A stretch of DNA of 20,099 nucleotides from a virus. The notes beneath the pieces are model-generated. The model made no database searches, was not told the DNA's origin, and saw only the letters and a list, made by a program, of their open reading frames with translations. Made by a program: the position numbers and the translations under genes. Shown here piece after piece: positions 12,775 through 19,810 of the stretch; the first letter of the stretch is position 1, and each line of letters starts with the position of its first letter. The stretch spans positions 1 through 20,099 of IMG/VR virus record IMGVR_UViG_3300022934_000261; one strand, given 5' to 3'.

Positions 12775-14240
12775 CAGCGTGTCCCAAGAGGCCTTTGCTC
12801 TATGTCAACACCCTGCGCAAACTTCCAGTTTCCTGTCAGGTTCATGCGCACCTTGTGAAAGCGACCTTGCGCCCGGTGTTCGCAAAAACCGTTTGTGTTT
12901 AAATTAGAAGCCGTGCTGAAGCTCTGCGCAGCGTTTTGCAAGTTGCGTGTTGAGATTTGAACGTTGACGTCACCATTTTCAAAAAACGGTACAGTGCGGG
13001 TTATTATTGAATGGCGTCCTTTGTTCAGCACCGCTTCGGGCGTTTCAATAATTGCTGACAATATAGAGCCAGTGAAGGTCTGTATTTTTTTGTCCTTGCC
13101 ACCACCGAAGAAAAACTCTCCGCCTTGCAAAGCCGGATCGTCTAGCTGAATGTTTAGCGCATCCAAAGTTGCGGAGATGTTGTCGAGATCATCCAGCGTG
13201 TAGCCGCCGGTATAAAGTGCAGCCAATATTTCGATGTCGCTAAACACCGCATACGACCAACGGTTCAAAGCATAATTATAAAATAGGACGTAGTCCGCAA
13301 GTCCGCCAACTGAGTCAACGCTGGTGAAAGCCCACGCCACGATTTGTCTGCGGGGGTCTATCGCCGCTGACATATTTTGCAAATATTGAGTGTCTGCGTG
13401 ATCCCAAAACCAGCGGTTTATTTTTTCCGCACCGATAGGCTGTGCCCGCCTGCCATCAAACATGTAAAAACCGTCATCTGACAAAAAGTATGTGTTCGGG
13501 CCCATTGAGACCACACTTTGCGGCACCGCGCATCCTCTTGATGTCTCCACCAAGTCAATCTGATAGATCAGCGGTGTGCCGACATATTGAGCGACAGCAA
13601 TCCCACGCTCCATCAAAATGGTGGCGAACTCTCCGCCAGCCAGCCCGGTGATTGCGCCTGAGTCACCGCCAAAGATGTCTTGAAAGTCAGCTTGGTCAGT
13701 CCCTACCGTCCAGCTTGTTTCATCATTGACGCCTGACCAACGTGTGCGAAAAGGTATCTTGCCCGACCCCTCATCAATAGATGCCAACCACACCTGATCC
13801 CGCACGACAGCAATATAGTCAGCTTTCGGAGGTGTGCCGCCTAAATCAGCAAAGCTGGTGTCGGTGCCAAGAGTGAACTTTTGCAAGGCCTCGCCGGTGC
13901 CGCCCGCAGCAATCATTGTCTCTCCAAATTGGACAAACCGCCAACGCTCACCATCTGTCAGCGAATGCGTAACAGCCGCTTGAGTCACGTCATCAAGAGC
14001 ACTGGTCGCCGCATTAAATTTATACAGATTTGTTGCGTCACCAGCAAATAGTGAGGTGTTGCCATCATTGTCTTTGCCCGCAACGATCCCGCGTAACTTG
14101 TCGGTGGCTGCACCTGACAATGGTGCAAGTTCTTTTATTGACCGGTAGCCATTTGCAGCGGGTATGCAGTTCTTTGCGACCGTCACGCCTTTGTTGATTG
14201 TCTCAGGCTGATCCGGCAACCATTCTCCAAATTGTATCAT
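12774..14240 (-). CDS. DNA stabilisation protein, P22 gp10-like
   Basis: This 488-residue protein resembles podoviral packaged-DNA stabilisation proteins, which plug the portal/adaptor and link it to the tail. It starts MIQFGEWLPDQP and has KNCIPAANGYRSIKEL near residue 25, a SLFAGDATNLYKF blade and a DQVWLAS segment. It also has NTYFLSDDGFYMFDGRRAQPIG and a WSYAVFSD strand. These are repeated beta blades, as expected of a propeller. The ATG at 14240 overlaps the preceding stop (ATGA); a start at 14252 is possible but lies inside the upstream gene. It sits after the adaptor gene and before the ejection genes, the usual order for short-tailed phages. Confidence 0.75.
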   Translation of the reverse strand: MIQFGEWLPDQPETINKGVTVAKNCIPAANGYRSIKELAPLSGAATDKLRGIVAGKDNDGNTSLFAGDATNLYKFNAATSALDDVTQAAVTHSLTDGERWRFVQFGETMIAAGGTGEALQKFTLGTDTSFADLGGTPPKADYIAVVRDQVWLASIDEGSGKIPFRTRWSGVNDETSWTVGTDQADFQDIFGGDSGAITGLAGGEFATILMERGIAVAQYVGTPLIYQIDLVETSRGCAVPQSVVSMGPNTYFLSDDGFYMFDGRRAQPIGAEKINRWFWDHADTQYLQNMSAAIDPRRQIVAWAFTSVDSVGGLADYVLFYNYALNRWSYAVFSDIEILAALYTGGYTLDDLDNISATLDALNIQLDDPALQGGEFFFGGGKDKKIQTFTGSILSAIIETPEAVLNKGRHSIITRTVPFFENGDVNVQISTRNLQNAAQSFSTASNLNTNGFCEHRAQGRFHKVRMNLTGNWKFAQGVDIEQRPLGTR

Positions 14241-14947
14241 TGAGAGGCCCACGTTGCGGTTGTTGATGTTTGTGTTGTCCAGACGCCGGGTGCATCAGAC
14301 TGGTCGCTCCAAACGCCAGGTTGATCCGCAATAGGCGTCCAGTCTTCACCTAAAATTTTCATGGTGACTGCTGGGGTGACCACGATAGCGCCGGTCGATG
14401 GCATACTGAATATACCGTTTGCATTTGCGGTGACGCTGAATTCAAAGTCAGCCGTGCCAGCCGCCAATGTCACAAAGTTAAGAGTTGCGGTGCTTGTCAC
14501 CTGAATTGAAGCCGACGCAGATGCGGTGCGGACTCTAGTGCCTGACGCCGTTGCTGTGCCAACAGCCGTGACCAAAGCCTCAAATGGGCGCACTCTTAAA
14601 AACGCACTGGTTTGTGTAACGAGTGCCGTTACCGCAGCAGCAAGGGGGCGAATGCGTGTTGACGCAGTCCCCGCAGTGAAAGCAACGCTGGCTGTCCCCG
14701 CCATGCCTTTCAGCTTTGAGGCAGACGCGGTTGCAGATATCGATGTCGAGGCGGTGGCCTCCGCCACCTTTACCTCAAGGTCAACATTGTCGAGAGGGCC
14801 GTAGTTCCAATTATCAAGTGCGCCCCAACTGTCCATATGGTCGAGGACGGTTGCAGTCCACGCGACCTTATCTCCAAGTGTGTCCAGCGTTAGGGTGTAG
14901 CTGTCAAGGCTCCCCGATAGCCGGTCGAGTGGCGCTGTGCTAGGCAT
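14237..14947 (-). CDS. Repeat-containing probable virion protein, 236 aa
   Basis: The protein is not a family I can name. Residues about 1-57 are polar, with WGALDNWNYG. Residues about 58-180 form tandem 20-residue units in which a short hydrophobic/basic motif recurs at exact spacing (VK60, KLK80, RIR100, RVR120, RVR140, then degenerate at 160 and 180). Between these motifs the sequence is almost all Ala, Ser, Thr and Val. The end has Trp-spaced repeats (PGVW at about 217 and 227, then TTATW). The regular period and beta-prone residues suggest a beta-solenoid or fibrous fold. Its place between the small beta-type protein and the stabilisation protein points to a tail or head-surface component. 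Confidence 0.7.
   Translation of the reverse strand: MPSTAPLDRLSGSLDSYTLTLDTLGDKVAWTATVLDHMDSWGALDNWNYGPLDNVDLEVKVAEATASTSISATASASKLKGMAGTASVAFTAGTASTRIRPLAAAVTALVTQTSAFLRVRPFEALVTAVGTATASGTRVRTASASASIQVTSTATLNFVTLAAGTADFEFSVTANANGIFSMPSTGAIVVTPAVTMKILGEDWTPIADQPGVWSDQSDAPGVWTTQTSTTATWASQ
14408..14776 (-). repeat. Coding tandem repeat with a 20-residue (60-bp) period
   Basis: About six units cover residues 58-180 of the 236-aa protein. The repeat is clear in protein, with x-(K/R)-(V/I/L)-(K/R) every 20 residues, and weaker in DNA. That indicates old duplication followed by drift under a structural constraint. Confidence 0.7.
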
Positions 14948-15333
14948 TACCCTGCGGTAATATCCATGTCGCCAACAGCGAGTTTGAGTATATCACCTGA
15001 CTCAATTACTTTGCTTGCGGTCAGCGCTCCATGAATAAGAAGGTTGCCACCGCTTGAAGCGTCAAAGAGACCAAAATGGCTCACTGTCCCCCAAGATCCA
15101 GTTGCGGCAGAAAACTCAACAGCCGCATCATTTGAAGCAGTGCCGGATGACGCCGCGCCGAAGCTGACTGATTGACGAGAGTAGTTGTTTCCGGTCAGTT
15201 CTGTGCCACTATTGTCATCATTAAAAGATCCGGTGGACAAGCCGACGTAAACCGTTGTTGGCATGGTGTAGGCACCTGTTCCAAGCAGATGGTCGAGTAG
15301 CTCGTTCTCTGCGTAATCACTGAGCGCGCTCAT
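14947..15333 (-). CDS. Small beta-type phage structural protein, 128 aa
   Basis: The sequence starts MSALSDYAENELLDHLLGTG and continues YTMPTTVYVGLSTG, then NYSRQSVSFGAAS, and GSWGTVSHFGLFDASSGGN, and ends SGDILKLAVGDMDIT. This order is widespread in phage structural proteins, often annotated as tail fibre or capsid-associated. All these pieces are beta-prone, and there is no membrane or enzyme motif. AGGAG lies before the ATG, three bases after the adaptor stop. The virion location is well supported by family resemblance and neighbours; the exact site in the particle is not. Confidence 0.7.
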   Translation of the reverse strand: MSALSDYAENELLDHLLGTGAYTMPTTVYVGLSTGSFNDDNSGTELTGNNYSRQSVSFGAASSGTASNDAAVEFSAATGSWGTVSHFGLFDASSGGNLLIHGALTASKVIESGDILKLAVGDMDITAG

Positions 15334-15336
15334 TAC

Positions 15337-15975
15337 TTATACTCCTGTGTTCTGGCGTTGATAAATTGACTGTATTTGAAGTGAACCGGTGCCGTAATGC
15401 GCACGGCTTTCATCTTTGCGGATTTCTTCGATGGCGCGGCTGAACTTGCGGTCGTACACTTGGGCCCGTTGTTCATCCATCAAAAATGTGTAGGCCTCTA
15501 CAAGAGCCCCGCTAAGATATGCGTCCGGGTGACGAGTCAATATTGTGTTGGTGGCGTTAGTTGCCGATAAGGGAGTGATCTCGCCAATATAAACGATCTC
15601 CACCTCATATATCGCATCAGGAACAGGACGCAGCCGTATTTCATCACCAATTATTGAATAAGACTTTGGCTTGCCTTGTCCGGTTGTCGAGTGGTCTGAG
15701 TCAATCGCTGTTGGGCTTTTATATTCAAGCACGGTCAAAGGTGAGGTGTTTAGTTTAACCTCACGCACCTCACGCAAGTCGGTCGGCAAGGCTATGTACT
15801 CATTGCCCGCAACCGTTGAGGCAGTCGCCCGCTTTTCCTGAGAACGTGACTCAAGCTCACGTGACATTCTGACCTCTGCCAGTTTGATAAAGTCTGGGAT
15901 TTGCGCGGTTAGGTCTGTTCTTGCTAAGAATGACTCAACGGTATTTTGCAAATCAGTGTACGTTGCGATTGCCAT
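15337..15975 (-). CDS. Head-tail adaptor (gp4-like tail accessory factor)
   Basis: This 212-residue protein has the features of podoviral adaptors that dock under the portal. The N-terminal helices are TYTDLQNTVESFLARTDLT and IPDFIKLAEVRMSRELESR. A beta part follows (IALPTDLREVREVKL; YSIIGDEIRLRPVPD), then a helical C-terminus with HPDAYLSGALVEAYTFL and a long charged helix. The ATG overlaps the preceding stop by one base (TAATG). Lying between the capsid gene and the stabilisation protein, it fits the portal-adaptor-stopper order. Confidence 0.78.
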   Translation of the reverse strand: MAIATYTDLQNTVESFLARTDLTAQIPDFIKLAEVRMSRELESRSQEKRATASTVAGNEYIALPTDLREVREVKLNTSPLTVLEYKSPTAIDSDHSTTGQGKPKSYSIIGDEIRLRPVPDAIYEVEIVYIGEITPLSATNATNTILTRHPDAYLSGALVEAYTFLMDEQRAQVYDRKFSRAIEEIRKDESRAHYGTGSLQIQSIYQRQNTGV

Positions 15976-16301
15976 TAAACGTGCCCACCACCTGTTCTAA
16001 AAAAACGGTTGTCATAATCATTGAGCCACTTGCGCCACGCCTTCGGGTTGTCCTTATAGTCCCCAAACTTTTCTTTTAGCTCCATAAACACGTTGGCTGG
16101 GATTTCAGCTACGTGCTGCCAGTGCTTTTGCGTGTTGCCGGTCAATTGACCTTTTTGCCACTCATCCCGCAGACGCTTATTATGCTCAAGAACGTGACCG
16201 ACGTGCTGCTTCTGTTCGATTGTCCAGCCGCCGTCCTCGTTCTCATGCACCCAAGTTTGACTGCGTTTCTGAGCGTCATTTCTAAGTAATCTTTTGCCCA
16301 T
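15975..16301 (-). CDS. Hypothetical protein after the capsid terminator, 108 aa
   Basis: This is a hydrophilic, strongly charged small protein rich in Lys, Trp, His and Gln (HENEDGGWTIEQKQHVGHVL; KAWRKWLNDYDNRFFRTGGG). It has no membrane segment and no motif that I recognise. The frame is open to 16427, but the ATG at 16301 has GAGGG just upstream and avoids reading back through the terminator. Its position as first gene after the terminator, coupled by TAATG to the adaptor gene, suggests a small virion or assembly protein expressed with the connector genes. Confidence 0.65.
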   Translation of the reverse strand: MGKRLLRNDAQKRSQTWVHENEDGGWTIEQKQHVGHVLEHNKRLRDEWQKGQLTGNTQKHWQHVAEIPANVFMELKEKFGDYKDNPKAWRKWLNDYDNRFFRTGGGHV

Positions 16302-16310
16302 GTTTCCCTC

Positions 16311-16340
16311 AAATAAGAAAAGGGGGCTAAAAGCCCCCTT
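16311..16340 (-). terminator. Intrinsic terminator after the major capsid gene
   Basis: Read on the minus strand, AAGGGGGCT (16332-16340) pairs perfectly with AGCCCCCTT (16320-16328) around a TTT loop, and TTCTTATTT follows. It begins 24 bp after the capsid stop. The T tract is interrupted, so termination may be partial, which would lower connector and tail transcripts relative to capsid. The plus-strand side has no good T run. Confidence 0.85.
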
Positions 16341-16363
16341 CTCAGGTTTGTTATGCAGAACGA

Positions 16364-17314
16364 TTATGAACCGTTGAGGTCCAAAATCATGCCATGTGCC
16401 TTTGGTGCCTTGACACACAAAGTCCACTCACAAATTAGCTGAATTTTCTCAGCGTCACCGGTTGCACCGATTTCGTTTTCTGAGAAGTTCCGGCCTGCAA
16501 GTGTGCCGATCTCAACGTAGTCAGGATCGATGACAAACAGACGGTCATTGCCCATAAATCTGGACGGCGTAATATTCAATTGACCGAAGTCATTTAAATA
16601 TACTGAGACCGATCCAATAAATGATGGCGCTGCGTTTGCAGTGGCATTCACTTGGTTTGTGACCAAGTTTGTGCCCGCCTGACTAAGATCACTGATGTTC
16701 GCACGATTGGTCGCGGAGCATACCAACAGTTCTGGAGAACCGCCGTCAGCCCATGCGTCCTGTGTGGCATCGTCTATCAATGCAAGGGTTAAGGCCCTGT
16801 CATCTCCGCCGGTAACCGTATCTGTGCCGTCACCGGTTGCAAATGCACCAGCCGTTGCACCAACAGAACCATTGGTTATCCAGCAAGTCAGAGATGCTGA
16901 TTTGCGTGGGCCAGATGCAGCGCGGGCCACATCGGTGTTGCCGATCATATGTTCTATGTCACGACGTAGCTCTAAGCCTTTTAAAACTTTTTGATACGCT
17001 ACCTCACGATCACGGCCCGCTTTCTCGACAGCGTCGAGGGTCTTAGAAATTATCACGCCTTTCTGAGAAATTTGTGCGTAATTTCCGAGTCTGGTTGTGG
17101 CAGTCACACCAGTGTCCGCCATATCCGCACCTTCATTCACATGGTTGGCGGCGGCACTCGCTAATTCTTGAACTTGCCACTCTGCAAAAACACCGTTGAT
17201 GGTGGTTTTTGCGGTTGAAGAGAAAATGGGAGTCTCATCGGAATCCACTTTATAAATCACATCAGCTAGGGTCTCTCTTTCCCCTACTGCTGTTGCGGTC
17301 GTTGCTGTAGCCAT
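16364..17314 (-). CDS. Major capsid protein, DUF5309/SU10-like (HK97 fold)
   Basis: This 316-residue protein forms the head shell. The N-terminus runs VGERETLADVIYKVDSDETP then FSSTAKTTINGVFAEWQVQ. This is the opening of the DUF5309/SU10 capsid family: a DLADVIY-like helix, a P-F-S-S segment and an EWQ strand. A helix with RDREVAYQKVLKGLELRRDIE follows, then the insertion and the P-domain strands (LLVCSATNRANISDL; VSVYLNDFGQLNITPSRFM). The C-terminal part is RLFVIDPDYVEIGTL and MILDLNGS. No separate cleaved delta domain is seen, which agrees with a separate scaffold gene directly upstream. The ATG has the strongest ribosome binding site of the window. Confidence 0.9.
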   Translation of the reverse strand: MATATTATAVGERETLADVIYKVDSDETPIFSSTAKTTINGVFAEWQVQELASAAANHVNEGADMADTGVTATTRLGNYAQISQKGVIISKTLDAVEKAGRDREVAYQKVLKGLELRRDIEHMIGNTDVARAASGPRKSASLTCWITNGSVGATAGAFATGDGTDTVTGGDDRALTLALIDDATQDAWADGGSPELLVCSATNRANISDLSQAGTNLVTNQVNATANAAPSFIGSVSVYLNDFGQLNITPSRFMGNDRLFVIDPDYVEIGTLAGRNFSENEIGATGDAEKIQLICEWTLCVKAPKAHGMILDLNGS

Positions 17315-17321
17315 CTCATGG

Positions 17322-17327
17322 CTCCTT
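17322..17327 (-). promoter_or_regulatory. Strong ribosome binding site of the capsid gene
   Basis: AAGGAG lies seven bases before the capsid ATG at 17314, inside the 15-bp gap after the scaffold stop. It is a six-base Shine-Dalgarno match, better than most late genes here. It also decides against the out-of-frame ATG at 17319. Confidence 0.75.
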
Positions 17328-17329
17328 TC

Positions 17330-18370
17330 CTATCCTAAGAGTAAATCAACGGCGGCATTTATGCTCCGTTCTTTCGTAAGGCGCTGGCTTAACTGCCGCT
17401 TGCGCCTTGTCTGACTTTCGCCCTTAGAGCGTGGAGTACCAGCTTTTGCCATCTTCGGTGCCTTCCGCACCTTCTTTTTTGCGGCGTCTGTCTGCTGCGT
17501 CAGCGTTGACAGTCGCCAAGAGTCATAGAGTGCTTTGACCGCCCGATGGTCGCTTGCGACTTGTATTTCTTCGGGGGTGTAGCCAAGAGTTTTAGCGTAA
17601 TTGATAACCTCCGCCCTTTCGCTGAGCATCGTTTTTTCATCACGCCACGCTGGGATTGCGTCCAGCATTCTCTCTTTTTCTTTGACCAAATGTTCCTGAA
17701 ATGCGACTTGGCGTTCAGCAGCTTGCTGTTGCTGAATATTGCGGTTCTGTTCGTCAACAGCCTGCAATGTTGCCTTGTTGTCATTCCAGATTTGAACGGC
17801 TCTGGTGTAGTCCTTCGCATCTAACTCGTCATACAATCTGTCCCAATCCGGCTCTTTTGCCGTCACGGACTGCAGATGGTTTTGGAGTAGCGTTAGTCCT
17901 TGCGAATACTCGTCACGCTGCTTGCGGGCTTCAGCAATCTCTGCGTCAGCTTGTTTGCTTTTTTCAGCGATCTCTTGCATACGCTTTGTGAACGTTCCCT
18001 GCATCATGAAGCCGCTTTTCAGCGTATCAAGGTCTACCTCCATTGTTTTACCGTCCACCTTGACGGTATACAATTCAGGCTCCTCTTCGGCTGCTTCGTC
18101 AGCTTCATCATCAGAGGCGTCTTCCTCGTCACCTTCTAAGACCTCAACGTCTTCTTCATCCGCTTCCTCGACCTCTTCGGTCTCAGCTTCGGCTTCGGTT
18201 TCTGTTTCGATCTCGTCAGTTTCAGAGGGTTGAGCCTGATTTTCTTCAGGCTCTGCCGCCGCACTCTCCTGATTATCCGCTTCTGGCGGGTCTGGAAGTA
18301 GTGAGGCTACTGCATCATTAAAACTTAAACTATCGGGGGCGCTGGTTTCCGGCGTGGAATTGTCAGCCAT
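17330..18370 (-). CDS. Scaffolding protein
   Basis: This 346-residue protein guides capsid assembly. Residues about 29-100 are extremely acidic, almost all Glu, Asp and Ala. A short conserved-looking strand-helix block follows at about 101-135 (LYTVKVDGKTMEVDLDTLKS then GTFTKRMQEIAEK), which matches the block found in many podoviral scaffolds. A long coiled-coil-prone region runs from about 135 to 240, with Gln-rich residues near 210. The C-terminus (about 295-330) is highly basic (KKKVRKAPKMAK), a usual capsid-binding end. The ATG at 18370 has AGGTGA seven bases or less upstream, overlapping the previous stop; an upstream GTG at 18379 is less likely. It directly precedes the capsid gene. Confidence 0.85.
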   Translation of the reverse strand: MADNSTPETSAPDSLSFNDAVASLLPDPPEADNQESAAAEPEENQAQPSETDEIETETEAEAETEEVEEADEEDVEVLEGDEEDASDDEADEAAEEEPELYTVKVDGKTMEVDLDTLKSGFMMQGTFTKRMQEIAEKSKQADAEIAEARKQRDEYSQGLTLLQNHLQSVTAKEPDWDRLYDELDAKDYTRAVQIWNDNKATLQAVDEQNRNIQQQQAAERQVAFQEHLVKEKERMLDAIPAWRDEKTMLSERAEVINYAKTLGYTPEEIQVASDHRAVKALYDSWRLSTLTQQTDAAKKKVRKAPKMAKAGTPRSKGESQTRRKRQLSQRLTKERSINAAVDLLLG

Positions 18371-18375
18371 TTTTA

Positions 18376-18645
18376 TCACCTATTTTTTTCAAGTTGCTCC
18401 AAGTTCATCTTTGCAATCTTGCCATCGACCACAACGCTTGCGATTTGCTGCTTTATGGCATCTAGGGCTGTGCAAAGATTGTAGATGCGCTCGCGGGCCT
18501 GTGTGTCATTCACATCGGTTTGCCGCCAAGTGCGCAAAAACTCATCATTCAACTTCTCAAACGCCTCTTGCAAAAGAGGGTCTTTCAGCAGCCGTTCAGC
18601 GTGTGCCGCACGTTCCTGCTGAGTGCGCAGCTTTGCCTCGCTCAT
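18376..18645 (-). CDS. Small conserved phage protein between structural genes, 89 aa
   Basis: This is an all-helical, charged protein with no membrane segment. The central part FLRTWRQTDVNDTQARERIY and the helix ALDAIKQQIASVVVDGKIA resemble small proteins found near portal and scaffold genes in several podoviruses and siphoviruses, whose role is unknown. Its ATG overlaps the upstream stop (ATGA). Its stop lies five bases before the scaffold ATG, so translation is probably coupled across these genes. It may be an assembly factor or minor head component. Confidence 0.7.
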   Translation of the reverse strand: MSEAKLRTQQERAAHAERLLKDPLLQEAFEKLNDEFLRTWRQTDVNDTQARERIYNLCTALDAIKQQIASVVVDGKIAKMNLEQLEKNR

Positions 18646-19808
18646 CCTAATAAGCCTGAGACAGGGGCAAAGCCGGTTAAATCCATTTGATTTTCGTAGT
18701 AGTCCGGGTTGTAGGCAAAGGACTCAACGAATTGTTTGTTTGCTTCTGCAAATCCATCGCCACCAAATGCCGGTGCCTGATCTAGCGCGGTCGGGCGATA
18801 CATCAAACCATCTGCTTTCAAATTTCCAAGCCCATCATCAGTTTGTGTCGAGCCTGTGTCTAAACGGCAGGCCTGCAAATCATCGTCAAAAATGTAACCT
18901 TCGGGGCATGTGCCAGTCATTGGGTTCGGCGGCACAACTTGTTCGATTTCTTCATTGCCGCCATCTGCAAAAGGATCAACCCATCCAGTTTCGGGCATCC
19001 CTTTGACAGCGTTGCCTGTATAAACTTGTCCACCGAATAGCCCCTTGCCAAAAGCACCAGCAAGGTTTCCATTTTCGTCAAAAACGGGGCGACCGCCAGC
19101 ATCCAAAACACTGCGAATTCGGTTGATTGTGAACTTACCAAGACCGCCAGTTACCGCGCCAGCAAAGCCGGGCAACCCATAACCTGCCTCCGCTTGCGCA
19201 TAGCGGTCATCAAGTTGGTCTTGCACACCAGCGTTTATCGCGCTCAAAACATCTGGGTCATTGAAATAATTTGAGTATGATTTGACACCAAGCACATTTG
19301 CCATTGTTCGGTTTGGGCTAAATAGATTGCGCAAGTTCCCGCCGATGCGCCTACTGCTAAAAACAGATGGTGCGAAAACCCCGCCGCCTGTAAGATAACT
19401 CTGAGCAATACGTTGCGCGGCTGTTGGCACGTTATTAAAAACGTTCATTTCGGCGGCAGTCATCTGGCTATTAGTCAGAGGGTTGCGCATAGTGCCGCCA
19501 CCATGATCAGCAATGCTTTTAGCTAAATCAGCTTTCGCTTGGTCAACTATAGCTTTTTCATATGAGTCCGCTCTATCACGATCATCTTTGTCATCACTCA
19601 TACTAGCCATATCATCGCCAGTTTGATCGCCGCCGGGACCACTATAGTCATCACCCTCATCGTAATAAGCTAAAACGCCATGCACTGGCTTTCCGGCACC
19701 ACCGAGTGCCATGAGCAGGCCTTGCTCTGCATCATTGATGTAGGCAAGCTCGTGTGGCTGGCCTTTGATGGTGGTCTTTTTAGGTGCGGTGATTTTGCTG
19801 TGTGGCAT
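18642..19808 (-). CDS. Uncharacterised 388-aa protein between portal and scaffold, with a short Cys motif
   Basis: No enzyme family is recognised. The N-terminal part has NDAEQGLLMALGGAGKPVHG and then an acidic Gly/Asp-rich stretch to about residue 80 that is probably flexible. The middle is Gly, Asn and Phe-rich with few charges. Residues 294-315 read PPNPMTGTCPEGY and then FDDDLQACR: two Cys spaced by 12 residues, like a miniature EGF/knottin-like loop. The final part (VESFAYNPDYYENQ ... APVSGLLG) is polar and aromatic. It starts two bases after the portal stop. Position and composition suggest a virion protein, perhaps a core or decoration component, but this is inference. Confidence 0.7.
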   Translation of the reverse strand: MPHSKITAPKKTTIKGQPHELAYINDAEQGLLMALGGAGKPVHGVLAYYDEGDDYSGPGGDQTGDDMASMSDDKDDRDRADSYEKAIVDQAKADLAKSIADHGGGTMRNPLTNSQMTAAEMNVFNNVPTAAQRIAQSYLTGGGVFAPSVFSSRRIGGNLRNLFSPNRTMANVLGVKSYSNYFNDPDVLSAINAGVQDQLDDRYAQAEAGYGLPGFAGAVTGGLGKFTINRIRSVLDAGGRPVFDENGNLAGAFGKGLFGGQVYTGNAVKGMPETGWVDPFADGGNEEIEQVVPPNPMTGTCPEGYIFDDDLQACRLDTGSTQTDDGLGNLKADGLMYRPTALDQAPAFGGDGFAEANKQFVESFAYNPDYYENQMDLTGFAPVSGLLG

Positions 19809-19810
19809 GA

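Noticed and set aside
16341-16427. Longer form of the 108-aa protein starting at 16427
   Set aside because: It would read through the capsid 3' end and the terminator. The ATG at 16301 has its own ribosome binding site.
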